Assembly: GCA_016291435.1 (NCBI GenBank)
Contig: JAEEXH010000002.1
Coordinates: forward strand, 1 to 64,000
Reading direction: 5' to 3'
DNA from: Oscillospiraceae bacterium
GTDB lineage: Bacteria > Bacillota > Clostridia > Oscillospirales > Ruminococcaceae
DNA length: 64,000 nt
Of the stretch, positions 1 to 9,740 are shown one piece after another. Position 1 is the first letter of the stretch. Each line of letters begins with the position of its first letter. The notes beneath the pieces were generated by a model. That model saw nothing but the letters and a program-made list of their open reading frames with translations. It did not search any database and had not been told where the DNA came from. The position numbers were made by a program, and so were the translations under genes.

Positions 1-3000
1 ATAGGTGCCGTCCGGCAGACCCTTGAACTCGGTCTCTGCGCCCTCGAAGGTGATCGTGGTGTCATCTCTGGTGACATCGGTCTTCTCGGTGCCGTTATCC
101 AGAACCTTGACCTTCTCAAGTGTAGTGCCGTCCTCGTCAGCCTTCACAAGCGTCAGCGTGAACTCTGCGGATGCCGGAGCGATCTTCGCGTTCTCGTCGA
201 TGATCTGCTTGCTGATGACGATATCGGAGATGTTGTCAGTGACGATGAGATTGCCGTTGCTGTCAACCGAAACACCGCCGGTGGTCTTGGTGGTCGGCTT
301 TTCGTTCTCGTTGTTCACAACCTTACCGTCCTCGATCCGGAATGTGATCGTGGTGACAACGGCGAAGCCGTCCGGTGCGGTGTTCTCCTCGAGCTCGTAT
401 GTGCCGTCCGGCAGACCCTTGAACTCGGTGTCAGCGCCCGTGAAGTTGATGATGCCGGTCTCTGCATCGTAAGCATCTGTCAGTTCAGTGCCGTCTGCGG
501 AAACCTTGACATTCTCGAGCGTTGCGCCTTCCTTGTCAGCCTTTGTCAGGGTCAGCGTGAACTCTGCGGGAGCCGAAGCTTCCTGTGCATTCGCGTCGAG
601 CGTCTTCTTGCTGACAAAGATGTCGGAGATGTTGTCGGTGACAATGAGCTTGCCGTTCTCTGCCTTGAAAGAACCGCCGTCCGTCTCGACTTCCTTTGCA
701 GTGACCTCGCCGTTTTCAACGTTGAAGGTCATGGTTGTGGTAACTTTCTGTGCGCCGTCCGGAGCTGCTGTCTCTTCCAGCTCATAGGTGCCGTTCGGCA
801 GACCCAGGAACTCGAACTCGTCGCTGGTGAAGGTGAGCTCATTCTTCGCGGCATCATAAGTGAAGCCCGGAGCGAGTCCATCCATACCATAGACAGTATC
901 GCCGATCTTGATCATGGTGCCGACCGAACCCAGCGTTCCGACCGCCTCCGTTGCCTTCAGGACGAAGGTTGCCGGTGCGGATGCAGGCGCTGCGCCGCCG
1001 CCGCTTGCGACCTGCTTGTTGAAGCCGATGGTCGAGACATTATCGGTAACGATCAGGTTGCCGTCTGTGTCGACCTCGACAGCGCCGGTGGTCGCGGTGA
1101 CCGGCTTATCGGTCTCAGTGTTCACGATCTCGCCGTTCTTGATCTTGAAGGTGATCGTGGTCACGACGGTGAAGCCGTCCGGTGCAGTGGTTTCCTCGAG
1201 CGTGTAGGTGCCGTCCGGCAGACCCTTGAACTCGGTATCCTTGCCTGTGAAGTCAATGTGATCCGCCGCGATCGTAAGCGTTTCTTCGTCTGCGCCGGAT
1301 ACCTTGACATTCGTGAGGGAAGCATCTTCGCTCTTCTTGGTGGACGCCTCCTCGGTCAGCGTCAGCGTGAACGATGCCTTTGCCGATGCTGTCTGAGACT
1401 TGCCGTCGAGTGTCTTCTTGCTGATGGTGATGTCGGAGACGTTGTCGGTGACAATGAGGTTGCCCTGTTTGTCAACGTCCACACCGCCGGTGGTCTTAGT
1501 GGTCGGCTTATCGGTCTCAGTGTTCACGACCTTGCCGTCTTCGATCCTGAAGGTGATCGTGGTCACGACGGTGAAGCCGTCCGGAGAGGTGTTCTCCTCG
1601 AGCTCGTATGTGCCGTCCGGCAGACCCTTGAACTCCGTGTTTGCGCCTGTGAAGTCAATGTGATCCGCTGCAATCTCAGAAGATTCTGCGCTGGAAACAT
1701 TGACATTCTCAAGCGTGGTGCCTGCCTTGGCAGGTGTCACGAGCGTCAGCGTAAACTCTGCGGGAGCGGATGCTTCCTGCGAATTCACGTCGAGCGTCTT
1801 CTTGCTGATGGTGATGTCGGAAATGTTGTCGGTGACGATCAGTTTGCCGGTGGTGGAGTCGATCGTGCCGTCTCCGTCGGTCACGGTATCCTTCGTAGTG
1901 ATCACGCCGTCTGCGACCTCGAATGTAAACGCGGTCGTAATTCTGCGTGTGCCGGTCGGAGATGCAGTCTCGGTCAGGGTGTACTCATCTGCGTCCGGCA
2001 GACCGATGAACTTGAAGCTGACACCGGAGATGGTGAGCAGGTTCTGCGCTGCGTCATAGCTGCTGCCGTCGCTGAGCTGACCCAGCTCATACACAGTGCC
2101 GTCGATCTCGATCTTCGTGCCTGCCTGTGCGAGCGTCTTGCCGCCCTGAGAGGTCAGGGTGAAGGTTGCGGGAGATGTTGCGGGCTGTGCGGTGCCGCCG
2201 CTTGCAATCTGCTTGTCGAGCTCGATCTCGGTGATGTCATCCAGGATGACAATGCCGTTTGCAGTGAGCTCAACCGCGCCGGCCGTGGTCGCGATGGTCT
2301 TTGTGGTGTCAACCTCGCCGCCTGCGACCGTGAAGGTGAAGACTGTCTGAACACCGGTTTCGGTCTCATTCTTCAGCTTCTGATAGCCGGTCGGTGCTGC
2401 GATCTCTTCAAATGTGTAGTCGCCGTCGGAGAGACCGGTGATCGAAGTTGCATTGCCCTTGAACTCGTATGCGCCTTCTGTCAGATTCTCTGCTGTCAGT
2501 GTCTTCTCGGTGCCGTCCTCGAGCTTCACGGTCACGCCGACCAGAGAATTCTTGGTCGCGTCAACCGGTGCCAGCTTGAAGGTTGCGGGGTTGGAAGCAG
2601 GAATCGCGTGCTTGTCGAGATCCGTCTTGCTGAGGGTGATGGTCTTCTGCTCTTCCTTCGCGTCCTTGACGGTGATCTTGTTCGACTCGAGCTTTACGAC
2701 CTCAACGTCGCCGTCAGTGATTGCGGTCACGGTAGAAGTATCGACCAGACCCTCTTCGGTCACGGTGAATGTGAATTCAGATGTGACCTCATAGCCCTTC
2801 GGCGCAACCTTTTCCTGGAGGATGTAGGTGCCAGCCTTCAGGCCGGTGATATCGGTGTCATTGCCGGTGAATTCAACATAGAACTTGCCTGCATGCTCGG
2901 TATCGCGCTGCACATCCTCAGGCTTCAGCGCTGTGCCGCCAGCGATGGTGATGCCGACCAGCTTATCGGGAGCATCCGCGATCAGATGGAAGGTTGCCTT

Positions 3001-6000
3001 CGCATCATCGCCTTCACCCTCGATCTGAGCATCCTGCAGGTCTCTCTTGCTGATGGTAATGGTCTTCGGGACTTCCTTCTCATCGAGAACGACGATTTCG
3101 CCGCCGCTGACATTTGCGGAGACAGTCTCGCCGTCGGTGACAGCCTTCACAGAAGATGTGTCAACCGAGCCGTCCGGAGCGATCTTGAACTCAAAGCTCG
3201 AAGTGGTCAGATAGCCCTTCGGTGCGGTTTGCTCCACGAGCGTATAGACCGTATCGGGAGCCAGACCGACGAATTCAGTGTCATTGCCGCGGAATTCGTA
3301 GAAATATCTGGTGCCTTCTGTCTTGAATTCTGCGCTGGGAACCTCATTGCCGTTGACGATCAGACCGCCGAAGCTGTCGATATCATCGGTGTAGAGGCGG
3401 AAGGTTGCCTGTGCCGCAGGGCCCTCACCCTCAATCGCATGATTCTGCAGGTCTCTCTTGCTGATGGAAACGGTGCGCTTGTCGAGCACGATAATGCCGC
3501 CGTCTTCACCCATCATCACTTCGCCGTCGGACTCTTCATCCACCACGCGCAGCTGACCGTCCGTATCCACTGCAAAGCGGAAATCGGAAGCAGTTGCATA
3601 GCCGTTCGGAGCAGTCTGCTCATGCAGCGTGTAGATGGTGGTGTTGTCATTCTTCAGGCCTGTGATTTCAGTGTTATTGCCTGTGAATTCATAATAGTAT
3701 ACCGTCTTTTCGCCCTGGGTCTCAGATTCGACAGCCGTGACAGTCTCGCCTGCGACGGTAATGCCGATCAGAGCATCCTCATTGCCTGCGTAGAGACGGA
3801 AGGTTGCGGGATTGTCAGAAGCGATCTCTGTTCTGGTGTAGAAATTCTGCTTGCTGACAGTCATAGACTTGGGACCTGCCTTCTTCGCATCAAAGACGGT
3901 CAGGATCTTGCCGGTTGCATCCACTTCTGCGTCGCCGGTTGTAGCCACATTGATCTCTGTGATCTTGCCCTCGTCATCGACAGTGAATGTCATGTCACTG
4001 ATTACTTCGTAGCCTTCCGGTGCAGCTTCCTCACGCAGCGTGTAGGTGCCTGCCGGGAGATCTTCGATCAGTGTGCTGTTGCCGTTGAAGACGCATTCAT
4101 AGGTCGTTGCACCGGTTTCGTCGTCGGTCACTTCCGCGAAGATTGCGCTTTCGCCGGCGACCTTGACGATTCCGGTCAGGTCGGTTTCGGAGATCAGCAC
4201 GAAGGTGACTTCGCCTTCTGCGATCTCGCCGCCGCCGACTGCCTTCTTCTCGATATACATCTTCTTGGTCTCAGGAGTCGAGTCATCCTCGTCCATAACG
4301 ACCATCTTCATGCCGGAGGTCACTTCGACCTTACCGTTTTCAACAACAATCACCTTCTCAGTGATCTTGCCGTTCTTGATGGTGAAGTTGAAATCGGTGA
4401 CTGCCTTGTAGCCGTTCGGTGCTGCTTCTTCATGCAGCGTGTAGCTGCCGTCTGCAAGACCGCTGATCTTGGTGCTGTTGCCGGTGAAGGTGTAGGAACC
4501 GTCCTCAGCAACCTGTGCCATGGTTTCAGCATTTTCCGCATCCACGGTGTCGCCGGTCAGCTTCTTGCCCGCGACAGTTGCGCCGACGAGCGAGCCGCCC
4601 TCTGCCGGGATCAGCTTGAAGGTAACAGCGTTCGAGGAGGGAAGCTGCTTGCCGCCCATGTCAGCCTTGTTGATGAAGATGCTCTTCTCGGGGATCTTGA
4701 CCATGTCCGCGAAGACATTGTGCCACTCACCGCCGGTGTTCTCAACATAGCCTGCGGAGCAGATCCAGCCGGTGCTCGTGCCGCCCTTTGCGCCGTTGGT
4801 CACAGAATCAGGATCCTTCACAAGGAAAACACCCGCGCTGGTGGAGATATCAACCTCCTTGAGGCTGTTCAGATTCCAGATGAGCTGCGGAGTCAGCTTC
4901 GCAAGGAACGCATTCTCCGGGTTGTCGATTTTCTGAGCATTCATGGAGCTCTGCGGAACTGCCGTATCCGGATCATCCGCATAATGATACAGGATATTGT
5001 CCAGCTTCGTCAGATGGACATATTCCGTGTCCACAAAATTGAACACGATGGTCTGACCCTCGTAGATCTCCAGCTCGAGATTCTGGCCGATATTAGTGCC
5101 CAGAAGTCTGACCAGCTCGTCGCCGTCAACGAAGATCGTTGCATCCTGAGGGAAGTCCGTGGTATCCAGCTTATACCTGGAAGCTTCCTTGTTCGTCGGG
5201 TACACGCTCACACTGGGCGTGTCCGCATAGGACGCGAGCTCATCCGACATGCTTGTCATATAGTCCGTCATGGACTTGATTCTGCCTGCGATCTCGCTTG
5301 CATCAGTCGGAATGATCTCAACCCAGCCGCCGTTGTTGGTCTGACGGTTAGGGTTCTCCAGAGCAACCATGTTGTCCGGGTCATCCGCATTCAGGATGTT
5401 ATCCGGATTCATGTAAACCGCATCAGGACCGCTGTGGCTTTCACCAATATTCAGCAGGCCAACCTTACCGGGGTCTTCTGCCTTGTAAACGGTCACATTA
5501 TCATTGTACTTCTTCTCGCCGTTGAACCCAACAATATGTCCGACCAGGAAGGAGCCGCCGGTCTCAGGTGTCAGGTCAGGCTCAATTGTAAAGCCGCCCT
5601 GCTCATAATAGTTTGCCGCGAAATTCGTCTGTGCGTGATTCAGCTTTGCGTATTCATCTGCAACGATGCCAAAGTACATTGCATCGCCGAGTACGCTTGC
5701 GTAGTTGTAATCACCCACCTCAGCCGGAGCTGTAAAATGAACCTTGTCCGAGATGTCCGTAACATGTGTTTCTTCATCTCTGGAGATGTTCTGCACATCC
5801 GCAGTTGCGAGCCAATCCGCTGTTGCAGCAGGAATTGCCATCAGTCTGCAATCCTTGTGGTTTACCGCATTCGCAACAGTGATCTCGTTGTCGCTGACCA
5901 CGAGATAAGGTGTAATGATCTCGGTGCCGCCGATTCGGTCGTGCGTTTCCTTGACTTGCTCGCCATCCAGCGAAAGCCAATGCGCCTCATGACCCGTCTG

Positions 6001-7308
6001 CACAACAATCTCTTCATCCGTGCCGTCAAGCTCTTTAAAATAGTATGTATTGGCCGATGTCTGGTGCTGAACCTCGACCATGATGTAGGTGTGCTTTGCA
6101 GGATCCAGCGTCACATTGTCATAGTCCACGCTGATCTTGTACTGCACGGAATCCTCGATGATTCTGACAGTCGTCGAAGCGCCGCTGCTTTCTTTCTCAA
6201 AGCGGTAGCAAGGGATCGAGTCGCTCGCCTTGCTTCCATCCTTGCAGTCCGCATAGGAGGTCAGCGACTCGCCCTCAGTCTTTGCGTGGTAGACACGATA
6301 GTCGATCTGCTGTGTTTCGAGGTCAAACTTGAACGTCTCACCGTTCGGCACGCCGTCCGCGTCGCAGCCGTTGATTGTAGAGAAGCCAAGTGTCGTTTTG
6401 CTGTTGTTCTTCGGATCGAAGGGCTTGATTGCCCAGCCGATCAGCTTACCCTTGCTGTCAGTCACAGTTGCAAGAACAACGTAGTTATACTGCGTGTCGT
6501 TCTGCAGCGGAGCCAGATTGCCCTCGTTGTCATAAACCTCAACATTCATAACAACGCCATCAATCGCCTGAACCTCAACCGTGTCATTATTATATACGAA
6601 GTTGCTCGATCTCTTGGTCAGGCTATTGGAGGGAATCAGATTCTTGCCTTCGATCTGATTCACTTTTGCGCAGCCGTTCTCAGCGATTGCGTCCTCCAGC
6701 GTCAGCGCAGCAGAGGGATCATTGTTCTTGATCACATACGCTTCAACTGATTCTGTATCAGGAACAGCCTCAATTTCACGGGTCACAGGAGTGCCCCAGC
6801 GATCGCCCGACGCAGTAACCGTCTTGCGGGGCAGCGCAGAGAATTTTTCACTCTTCCAATTCGACCCGCCGTCCAGATTGATCTCAATGAGCTGATAGCC
6901 GTCCCGGCTCTCGCCGATTTCAAAAATGTAATCGTAGTAGTACGTTGTGCCATACGGACCGTCAGGCTGATACTTTGCGTTTTCCACGTCCTTGCCGACT
7001 GCATGAACCAGCAGATAATAGGTGTTCGGATCAGTGGTAATCTCGACAGGATTGCCGCCCTCATCCGCAAACCCGATCTCGGCATAGAGGTCGTCCGCGC
7101 TCATGTACGCCGTAATCTGCGACGGAGGAAATGTGCCCCAGTCCCACGAATCATATCCAAGCGCGTCATGGTCAAGCGAGAAAACCGGCGAGGCCGCCGT
7201 TTCCGCCGTGACCGGCACCGTCAGCTCCATCGGAAGCCCGGTTCCCATCGCAAGGACAACGCCCGCGGCAGCACTCAGAAAGCGCTTGCCAAAGGTTTTT
7301 CCTTTCAT
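1..7308 (-). CDS. Giant secreted/surface adhesin with >=12 tandem Cna_B/SpaA-like domains; C-terminus lies beyond window start
   Basis: Reading the minus strand from ATG at 7308 gives an open frame to position 1 (2436 codons). N-terminus MKGKTFGKRFLSAAAGVVLAMGTGLPMELTVPVTAE looks like a signal peptide. From about 4700 to 1 there are repeats with E-box-like motifs (YELEENTAPDGF, YTLHEEAAPNGY) and SDITISKK-type starts. RBS-like GGGGAAGGTGAT upstream. Not in the ORF track because no stop falls inside the window. Confidence 0.93.
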   Translation of the reverse strand, partial: MKGKTFGKRFLSAAAGVVLAMGTGLPMELTVPVTAETAASPVFSLDHDALGYDSWDWGTFPPSQITAYMSADDLYAEIGFADEGGNPVEITTDPNTYYLLVHAVGKDVENAKYQPDGPYGTTYYYDYIFEIGESRDGYQLIEINLDGGSNWKSEKFSALPRKTVTASGDRWGTPVTREIEAVPDTESVEAYVIKNNDPSAALTLEDAIAENGCAKVNQIEGKNLIPSNSLTKRSSNFVYNNDTVEVQAIDGVVMNVEVYDNEGNLAPLQNDTQYNYVVLATVTDSKGKLIGWAIKPFDPKNNSKTTLGFSTINGCDADGVPNGETFKFDLETQQIDYRVYHAKTEGESLTSYADCKDGSKASDSIPCYRFEKESSGASTTVRIIEDSVQYKISVDYDNVTLDPAKHTYIMVEVQHQTSANTYYFKELDGTDEEIVVQTGHEAHWLSLDGEQVKETHDRIGGTEIITPYLVVSDNEITVANAVNHKDCRLMAIPAATADWLATADVQNISRDEETHVTDISDKVHFTAPAEVGDYNYASVLGDAMYFGIVADEYAKLNHAQTNFAANYYEQGGFTIEPDLTPETGGSFLVGHIVGFNGEKKYNDNVTVYKAEDPGKVGLLNIGESHSGPDAVYMNPDNILNADDPDNMVALENPNRQTNNGGWVEIIPTDASEIAGRIKSMTDYMTSMSDELASYADTPSVSVYPTNKEASRYKLDTTDFPQDATIFVDGDELVRLLGTNIGQNLELEIYEGQTIVFNFVDTEYVHLTKLDNILYHYADDPDTAVPQSSMNAQKIDNPENAFLAKLTPQLIWNLNSLKEVDISTSAGVFLVKDPDSVTNGAKGGTSTGWICSAGYVENTGGEWHNVFADMVKIPEKSIFINKADMGGKQLPSSNAVTFKLIPAEGGSLVGATVAGKKLTGDTVDAENAETMAQVAEDGSYTFTGNSTKISGLADGSYTLHEEAAPNGYKAVTDFNFTIKNGKITEKVIVVENGKVEVTSGMKMVVMDEDDSTPETKKMYIEKKAVGGGEIAEGEVTFVLISETDLTGIVKVAGESAIFAEVTDDETGATTYECVFNGNSTLIEDLPAGTYTLREEAAPEGYEVISDMTFTVDDEGKITEINVATTGDAEVDATGKILTVFDAKKAGPKSMTVSKQNFYTRTEIASDNPATFRLYAGNEDALIGITVAGETVTAVESETQGEKTVYYYEFTGNNTEITGLKNDNTTIYTLHEQTAPNGYATASDFRFAVDTDGQLRVVDEESDGEVMMGEDGGIIVLDKRTVSISKRDLQNHAIEGEGPAAQATFRLYTDDIDSFGGLIVNGNEVPSAEFKTEGTRYFYEFRGNDTEFVGLAPDTVYTLVEQTAPKGYLTTSSFEFKIAPDGSVDTSSVKAVTDGETVSANVSGGEIVVLDEKEVPKTITISKRDLQDAQIEGEGDDAKATFHLIADAPDKLVGITIAGGTALKPEDVQRDTEHAGKFYVEFTGNDTDITGLKAGTYILQEKVAPKGYEVTSEFTFTVTEEGLVDTSTVTAITDGDVEVVKLESNKITVKDAKEEQKTITLSKTDLDKHAIPASNPATFKLAPVDATKNSLVGVTVKLEDGTEKTLTAENLTEGAYEFKGNATSITGLSDGDYTFEEIAAPTGYQKLKNETETGVQTVFTFTVAGGEVDTTKTIATTAGAVELTANGIVILDDITEIELDKQIASGGTAQPATSPATFTLTSQGGKTLAQAGTKIEIDGTVYELGQLSDGSSYDAAQNLLTISGVSFKFIGLPDADEYTLTETASPTGTRRITTAFTFEVADGVITTKDTVTDGDGTIDSTTGKLIVTDNISDITISKKTLDVNSQEASAPAEFTLTLVTPAKAGTTLENVNVSSAESSEIAADHIDFTGANTEFKGLPDGTYELEENTSPDGFTVVTTITFRIEDGKVVNTETDKPTTKTTGGVDVDKQGNLIVTDNVSDITISKKTLDGKSQTASAKASFTLTLTEEASTKKSEDASLTNVKVSGADEETLTIAADHIDFTGKDTEFKGLPDGTYTLEETTAPDGFTVVTTITFKIKNGEIVNTETDKPVTATTGAVEVDTDGNLIVTDNVSTIGFNKQVASGGGAAPASAPATFVLKATEAVGTLGSVGTMIKIGDTVYGMDGLAPGFTYDAAKNELTFTSDEFEFLGLPNGTYELEETAAPDGAQKVTTTMTFNVENGEVTAKEVETDGGSFKAENGKLIVTDNISDIFVSKKTLDANAQEASAPAEFTLTLTKADKEGATLENVKVSADGTELTDAYDAETGIINFTGADTEFKGLPDGTYELEENTAPDGFAVVTTITFRIEDGKVVNNENEKPTTKTTGGVSVDSNGNLIVTDNISDIVISKQIIDENAKIAPASAEFTLTLVKADEDGTTLEKVKVLDNGTEKTDVTRDDTTITFEGAETEFKGLPDGTY

Positions 7309-7663
7309 CAAATAATCACCTTCCCCTAAAGTATAAAAGATGTATGATGCGAGAATGCGCATCGCATAGCTGCATTTCGCAGCAGAAAATAGATCTCGCG
7401 CAGCGCAGTGCTGAACCCACCGCTCTGCAAGCCCCCCCCGGGCGATCTGCTATCCCGAGTGAATACTGATACCTCTCATATCAATCACCCTTTCCCTCTG
7501 CGGATGTCCTTCCTGTTCCGCACAGACACATCCGCGGTTCTGTGCGTGCAGCCGCCCTGATCAAAAGCGGCCATTCCTCGTCCCACCTGGTTTTGTTATA
7601 TTTCTGTGAGATATTACAGTCTGTATATCGTAAATGTCCTCTACTTCATCAGACTGCTCTATA
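7309..7663 (-). promoter_or_regulatory. Long (~350 nt) structured 5' leader of the adhesin gene
   Basis: Promoter at 7670-7698 lies ~360 nt upstream of the ATG. The leader contains hairpins (GCTGC-GAAAT-GCAGC; GATGCG-CATTCT-CGCATC), a C8 tract and a 9-codon uORF. Confidence 0.5.
7450..7479 (-). CDS. Putative 9-codon uORF/leader peptide MRGISIHSG
   Basis: Minus strand ATGAGAGGTATCAGTATTCACTCGGGATAG preceded by GAGGGAAAGGGTGATTGAT (RBS-like). Confidence 0.35.
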   Translation of the reverse strand: MRGISIHSG

Positions 7664-7669
7664 AAGATT

Positions 7670-7698
7670 ATTATAGTCAAAAGTGGGCAAAAAGTCAA
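7670..7698 (-). promoter_or_regulatory. SigmaA-type promoter TTGACT-17-TATAAT for the adhesin gene
   Basis: Minus strand TTGACTTTTTGCCCACTTTTGACTATAAT. Confidence 0.75.
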
Positions 7699-7973
7699 GC
7701 ATTTTTGCAAAAAAATCGGGCTTTTTTTAATTTTGTCGAAGGTCACAAATCCCGTCTATCATTTTTGCCGGATTTGTGCATCAGAAATGATTACATTTCG
7801 CATGTGAAAGTGCGCAAATTCCGACAAAAATGCAATCCTTCACAATTACATTCCGCGGTTTTTGTGCAATACAGCGAAGACGGCATCCATTTACTTTTCG
7901 CACCACGATTTTATACATTTTGTTTATTTCCATCGCGTTTTTTTGGTGATAGATTCACTATTACTAAAAAATA

Positions 7974-8012
7974 AAAAGCAATGGAGAAATGCCCGCAGAC
8001 TTCTCCATTGCT
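7974..8012 (-). terminator. Intrinsic terminator downstream of the GH13 gene
   Basis: Minus strand GCAATGGAGAA-loop-TTCTCCATTGC followed by TTTTTATTTTTT. Confidence 0.8.
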
Positions 8013-8039
8013 CATGTCATTTTCTTCAGATTTTACATA

Positions 8040-9674
8040 TTACCCCAGCACAATCCGAACACTCGTTCCGTTTGCTTCGAGTGCAGCTGCCGTCAGGCTC
8101 TGCCCCGTGAGCCGCAGTATCACATCTCCGCAGGTATAAGCACCGCCGTCGCCCTCGGGTCTCGGCGCCTTGCCGAAGATCTCCGCCGCCGCACCGATCG
8201 GCATGCCCGCTCTGAGCTGCGCGAGCTTTGCGATCAGCTCTGCCGCGCTCATCTCTGCGATCACGCCGTCACTGACCGGCTCTGCCGCCGTCTGCACCGG
8301 CGCTGCCGCCGCATCGTTCTCCGCGCCGGAGAAGCGGCGTCTGTCGGCATCATTCGGCTTCCCGATCCACATTGCCGTGAATGCCGGAATCTGCACCCTG
8401 CCCGCCTGCACAGGCTTTCCCGTCAGCAGATCGACCCAGCCGTCGCCCTGCACCGGCAGCGGAAGCTCTGAGCCGCCGTCTGCAAGATTCAGCAGGCAAT
8501 AGACCGCATCGTCGCCGTCGCCGCGCCGGAAGACAAGCTGCTGATTGCGGACCTCAACGGTGAAGAAGCTGCCGGTATGCAGCACAGGATGTGCCGCATA
8601 GACTGCGCCGAGGTTATAGAGGAACTGGCAGAGCGCATTGCTCTCAGGGTGCATGTCCGCCCATTTCAGCGCAGGTCTCAGCCCCTGATCGCCGTGCTGC
8701 TTCTCGCCGGTGATGGCAAACTCACTGCCGTAATAGATTGAGGGAATACCCGGCATTGCATAGAGCAGCGCATAGACGAGCGGCAGATGGCGCTGATCGT
8801 GCAGCTGCGACGCAAGCCGCGCTACATCGTGATTATCGGCAAAATTATAGAGCAGCAGATTGCGGTAGATGCCGCCCTGCGAGCCCGACTGCCGGTTGAT
8901 CGCGTAATTGATCTCGAAGTAGTTTTTGTCGTTATGCGACGACCAGATGCCCTTCCAGCATTCGTAATTCGTCGAAGAATCGAGCATTTCGGGATTTGCC
9001 CAGCGGGCGTAGTCGCCGTGGATCAGCTCACCCATGAGCCAGCACTCCGGGTTGCGGCTCTTGATTGTGTGCCGGATGCGGCGGAAGAAATCCATGTCGA
9101 TGCAGTCTGCGGCATCGAAGCGGATGCCGTCGATATGGAACCTGTCCATCCAGCCGATGATCGCATCTTCCAGATAGCGGACAACATCCTCATTGCGGAG
9201 ATTGAGCTTCACGAGCTCCTCGCAGCCGTGCCACGATTCATAGGAGAAGGGGTCGCCGAAGCGGTTGGAGCCGCCGAACCAGAGATTGCAGAACCAGCTG
9301 CAATAGGGGGAAGACTGCCCGTTTTTGAGCACATCCTGAAACGCGAAGAAACCGCGTCCGACATGATTGAATACGCCGTCGATGACAACGCGGATGCCGT
9401 TCTCGTGCAGGGTATTGCAGAGGGCGGCGAAATCGTCGTTCGTGCCGAGTCTGCGGTCAAGCTGCGTGTAGTCATGCGTATCATAGCCGTGCGTGCCGGA
9501 TTCCCAGAGCGGGCTGAAATAGACCGCATTGACATGCAGCTTCTTCAGGTGCGGGATCCAGTCATAGATCTGATTGATGCGGCTGACCGGTTCGCCGCCG
9601 GGATTCTCCCACGGCGCCCCGCAGAGACCGAGCGGATAGATGTGATAAAACAGTGCGTGTTGTTCCCAAGACAT
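8040..9674 (-). CDS. GH13 alpha-amylase family protein (maltodextrin/neopullulanase-like)
   Basis: MSWEQHALFYHIYPLGLCGAPWEN..., VIDGVFNHVGRGF, DGIRFDAADCID, NFADNHDVARLAS. RBS AAAGGAG before ATG at 9674, so the ORF-track start at 9731 is probably too long. Confidence 0.92.
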   Translation of the reverse strand: MSWEQHALFYHIYPLGLCGAPWENPGGEPVSRINQIYDWIPHLKKLHVNAVYFSPLWESGTHGYDTHDYTQLDRRLGTNDDFAALCNTLHENGIRVVIDGVFNHVGRGFFAFQDVLKNGQSSPYCSWFCNLWFGGSNRFGDPFSYESWHGCEELVKLNLRNEDVVRYLEDAIIGWMDRFHIDGIRFDAADCIDMDFFRRIRHTIKSRNPECWLMGELIHGDYARWANPEMLDSSTNYECWKGIWSSHNDKNYFEINYAINRQSGSQGGIYRNLLLYNFADNHDVARLASQLHDQRHLPLVYALLYAMPGIPSIYYGSEFAITGEKQHGDQGLRPALKWADMHPESNALCQFLYNLGAVYAAHPVLHTGSFFTVEVRNQQLVFRRGDGDDAVYCLLNLADGGSELPLPVQGDGWVDLLTGKPVQAGRVQIPAFTAMWIGKPNDADRRRFSGAENDAAAAPVQTAAEPVSDGVIAEMSAAELIAKLAQLRAGMPIGAAAEIFGKAPRPEGDGGAYTCGDVILRLTGQSLTAAALEANGTSVRIVLG

Positions 9675-9740
9675 TGTGACAAACTCCTTTGCTGCTGTGA
9701 GATAGATATATATTTTCACGCAGATGCGCAAAAATCAGAA

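Noticed and set aside
1258-6750. 1830-aa + strand ORF
   Set aside because: Antisense shadow of the adhesin gene. Its translation is Cys/Arg-rich with no domains, while the minus strand gives a coherent Cna_B-repeat protein.
7520-7620. Possible c-di-GMP-I-like riboswitch in the adhesin leader (AAAACCAGGTGGGACGAGG resembles part of the GEMM consensus)
   Set aside because: Only a short GGGACG-like match; the required flanking helices, tetraloop and receptor are not evident.
7606-8110. Short + strand ORFs in the AT-rich gap
   Set aside because: They overlap the adhesin promoter and GH13 terminator, lack convincing RBSs and have no recognisable domains.
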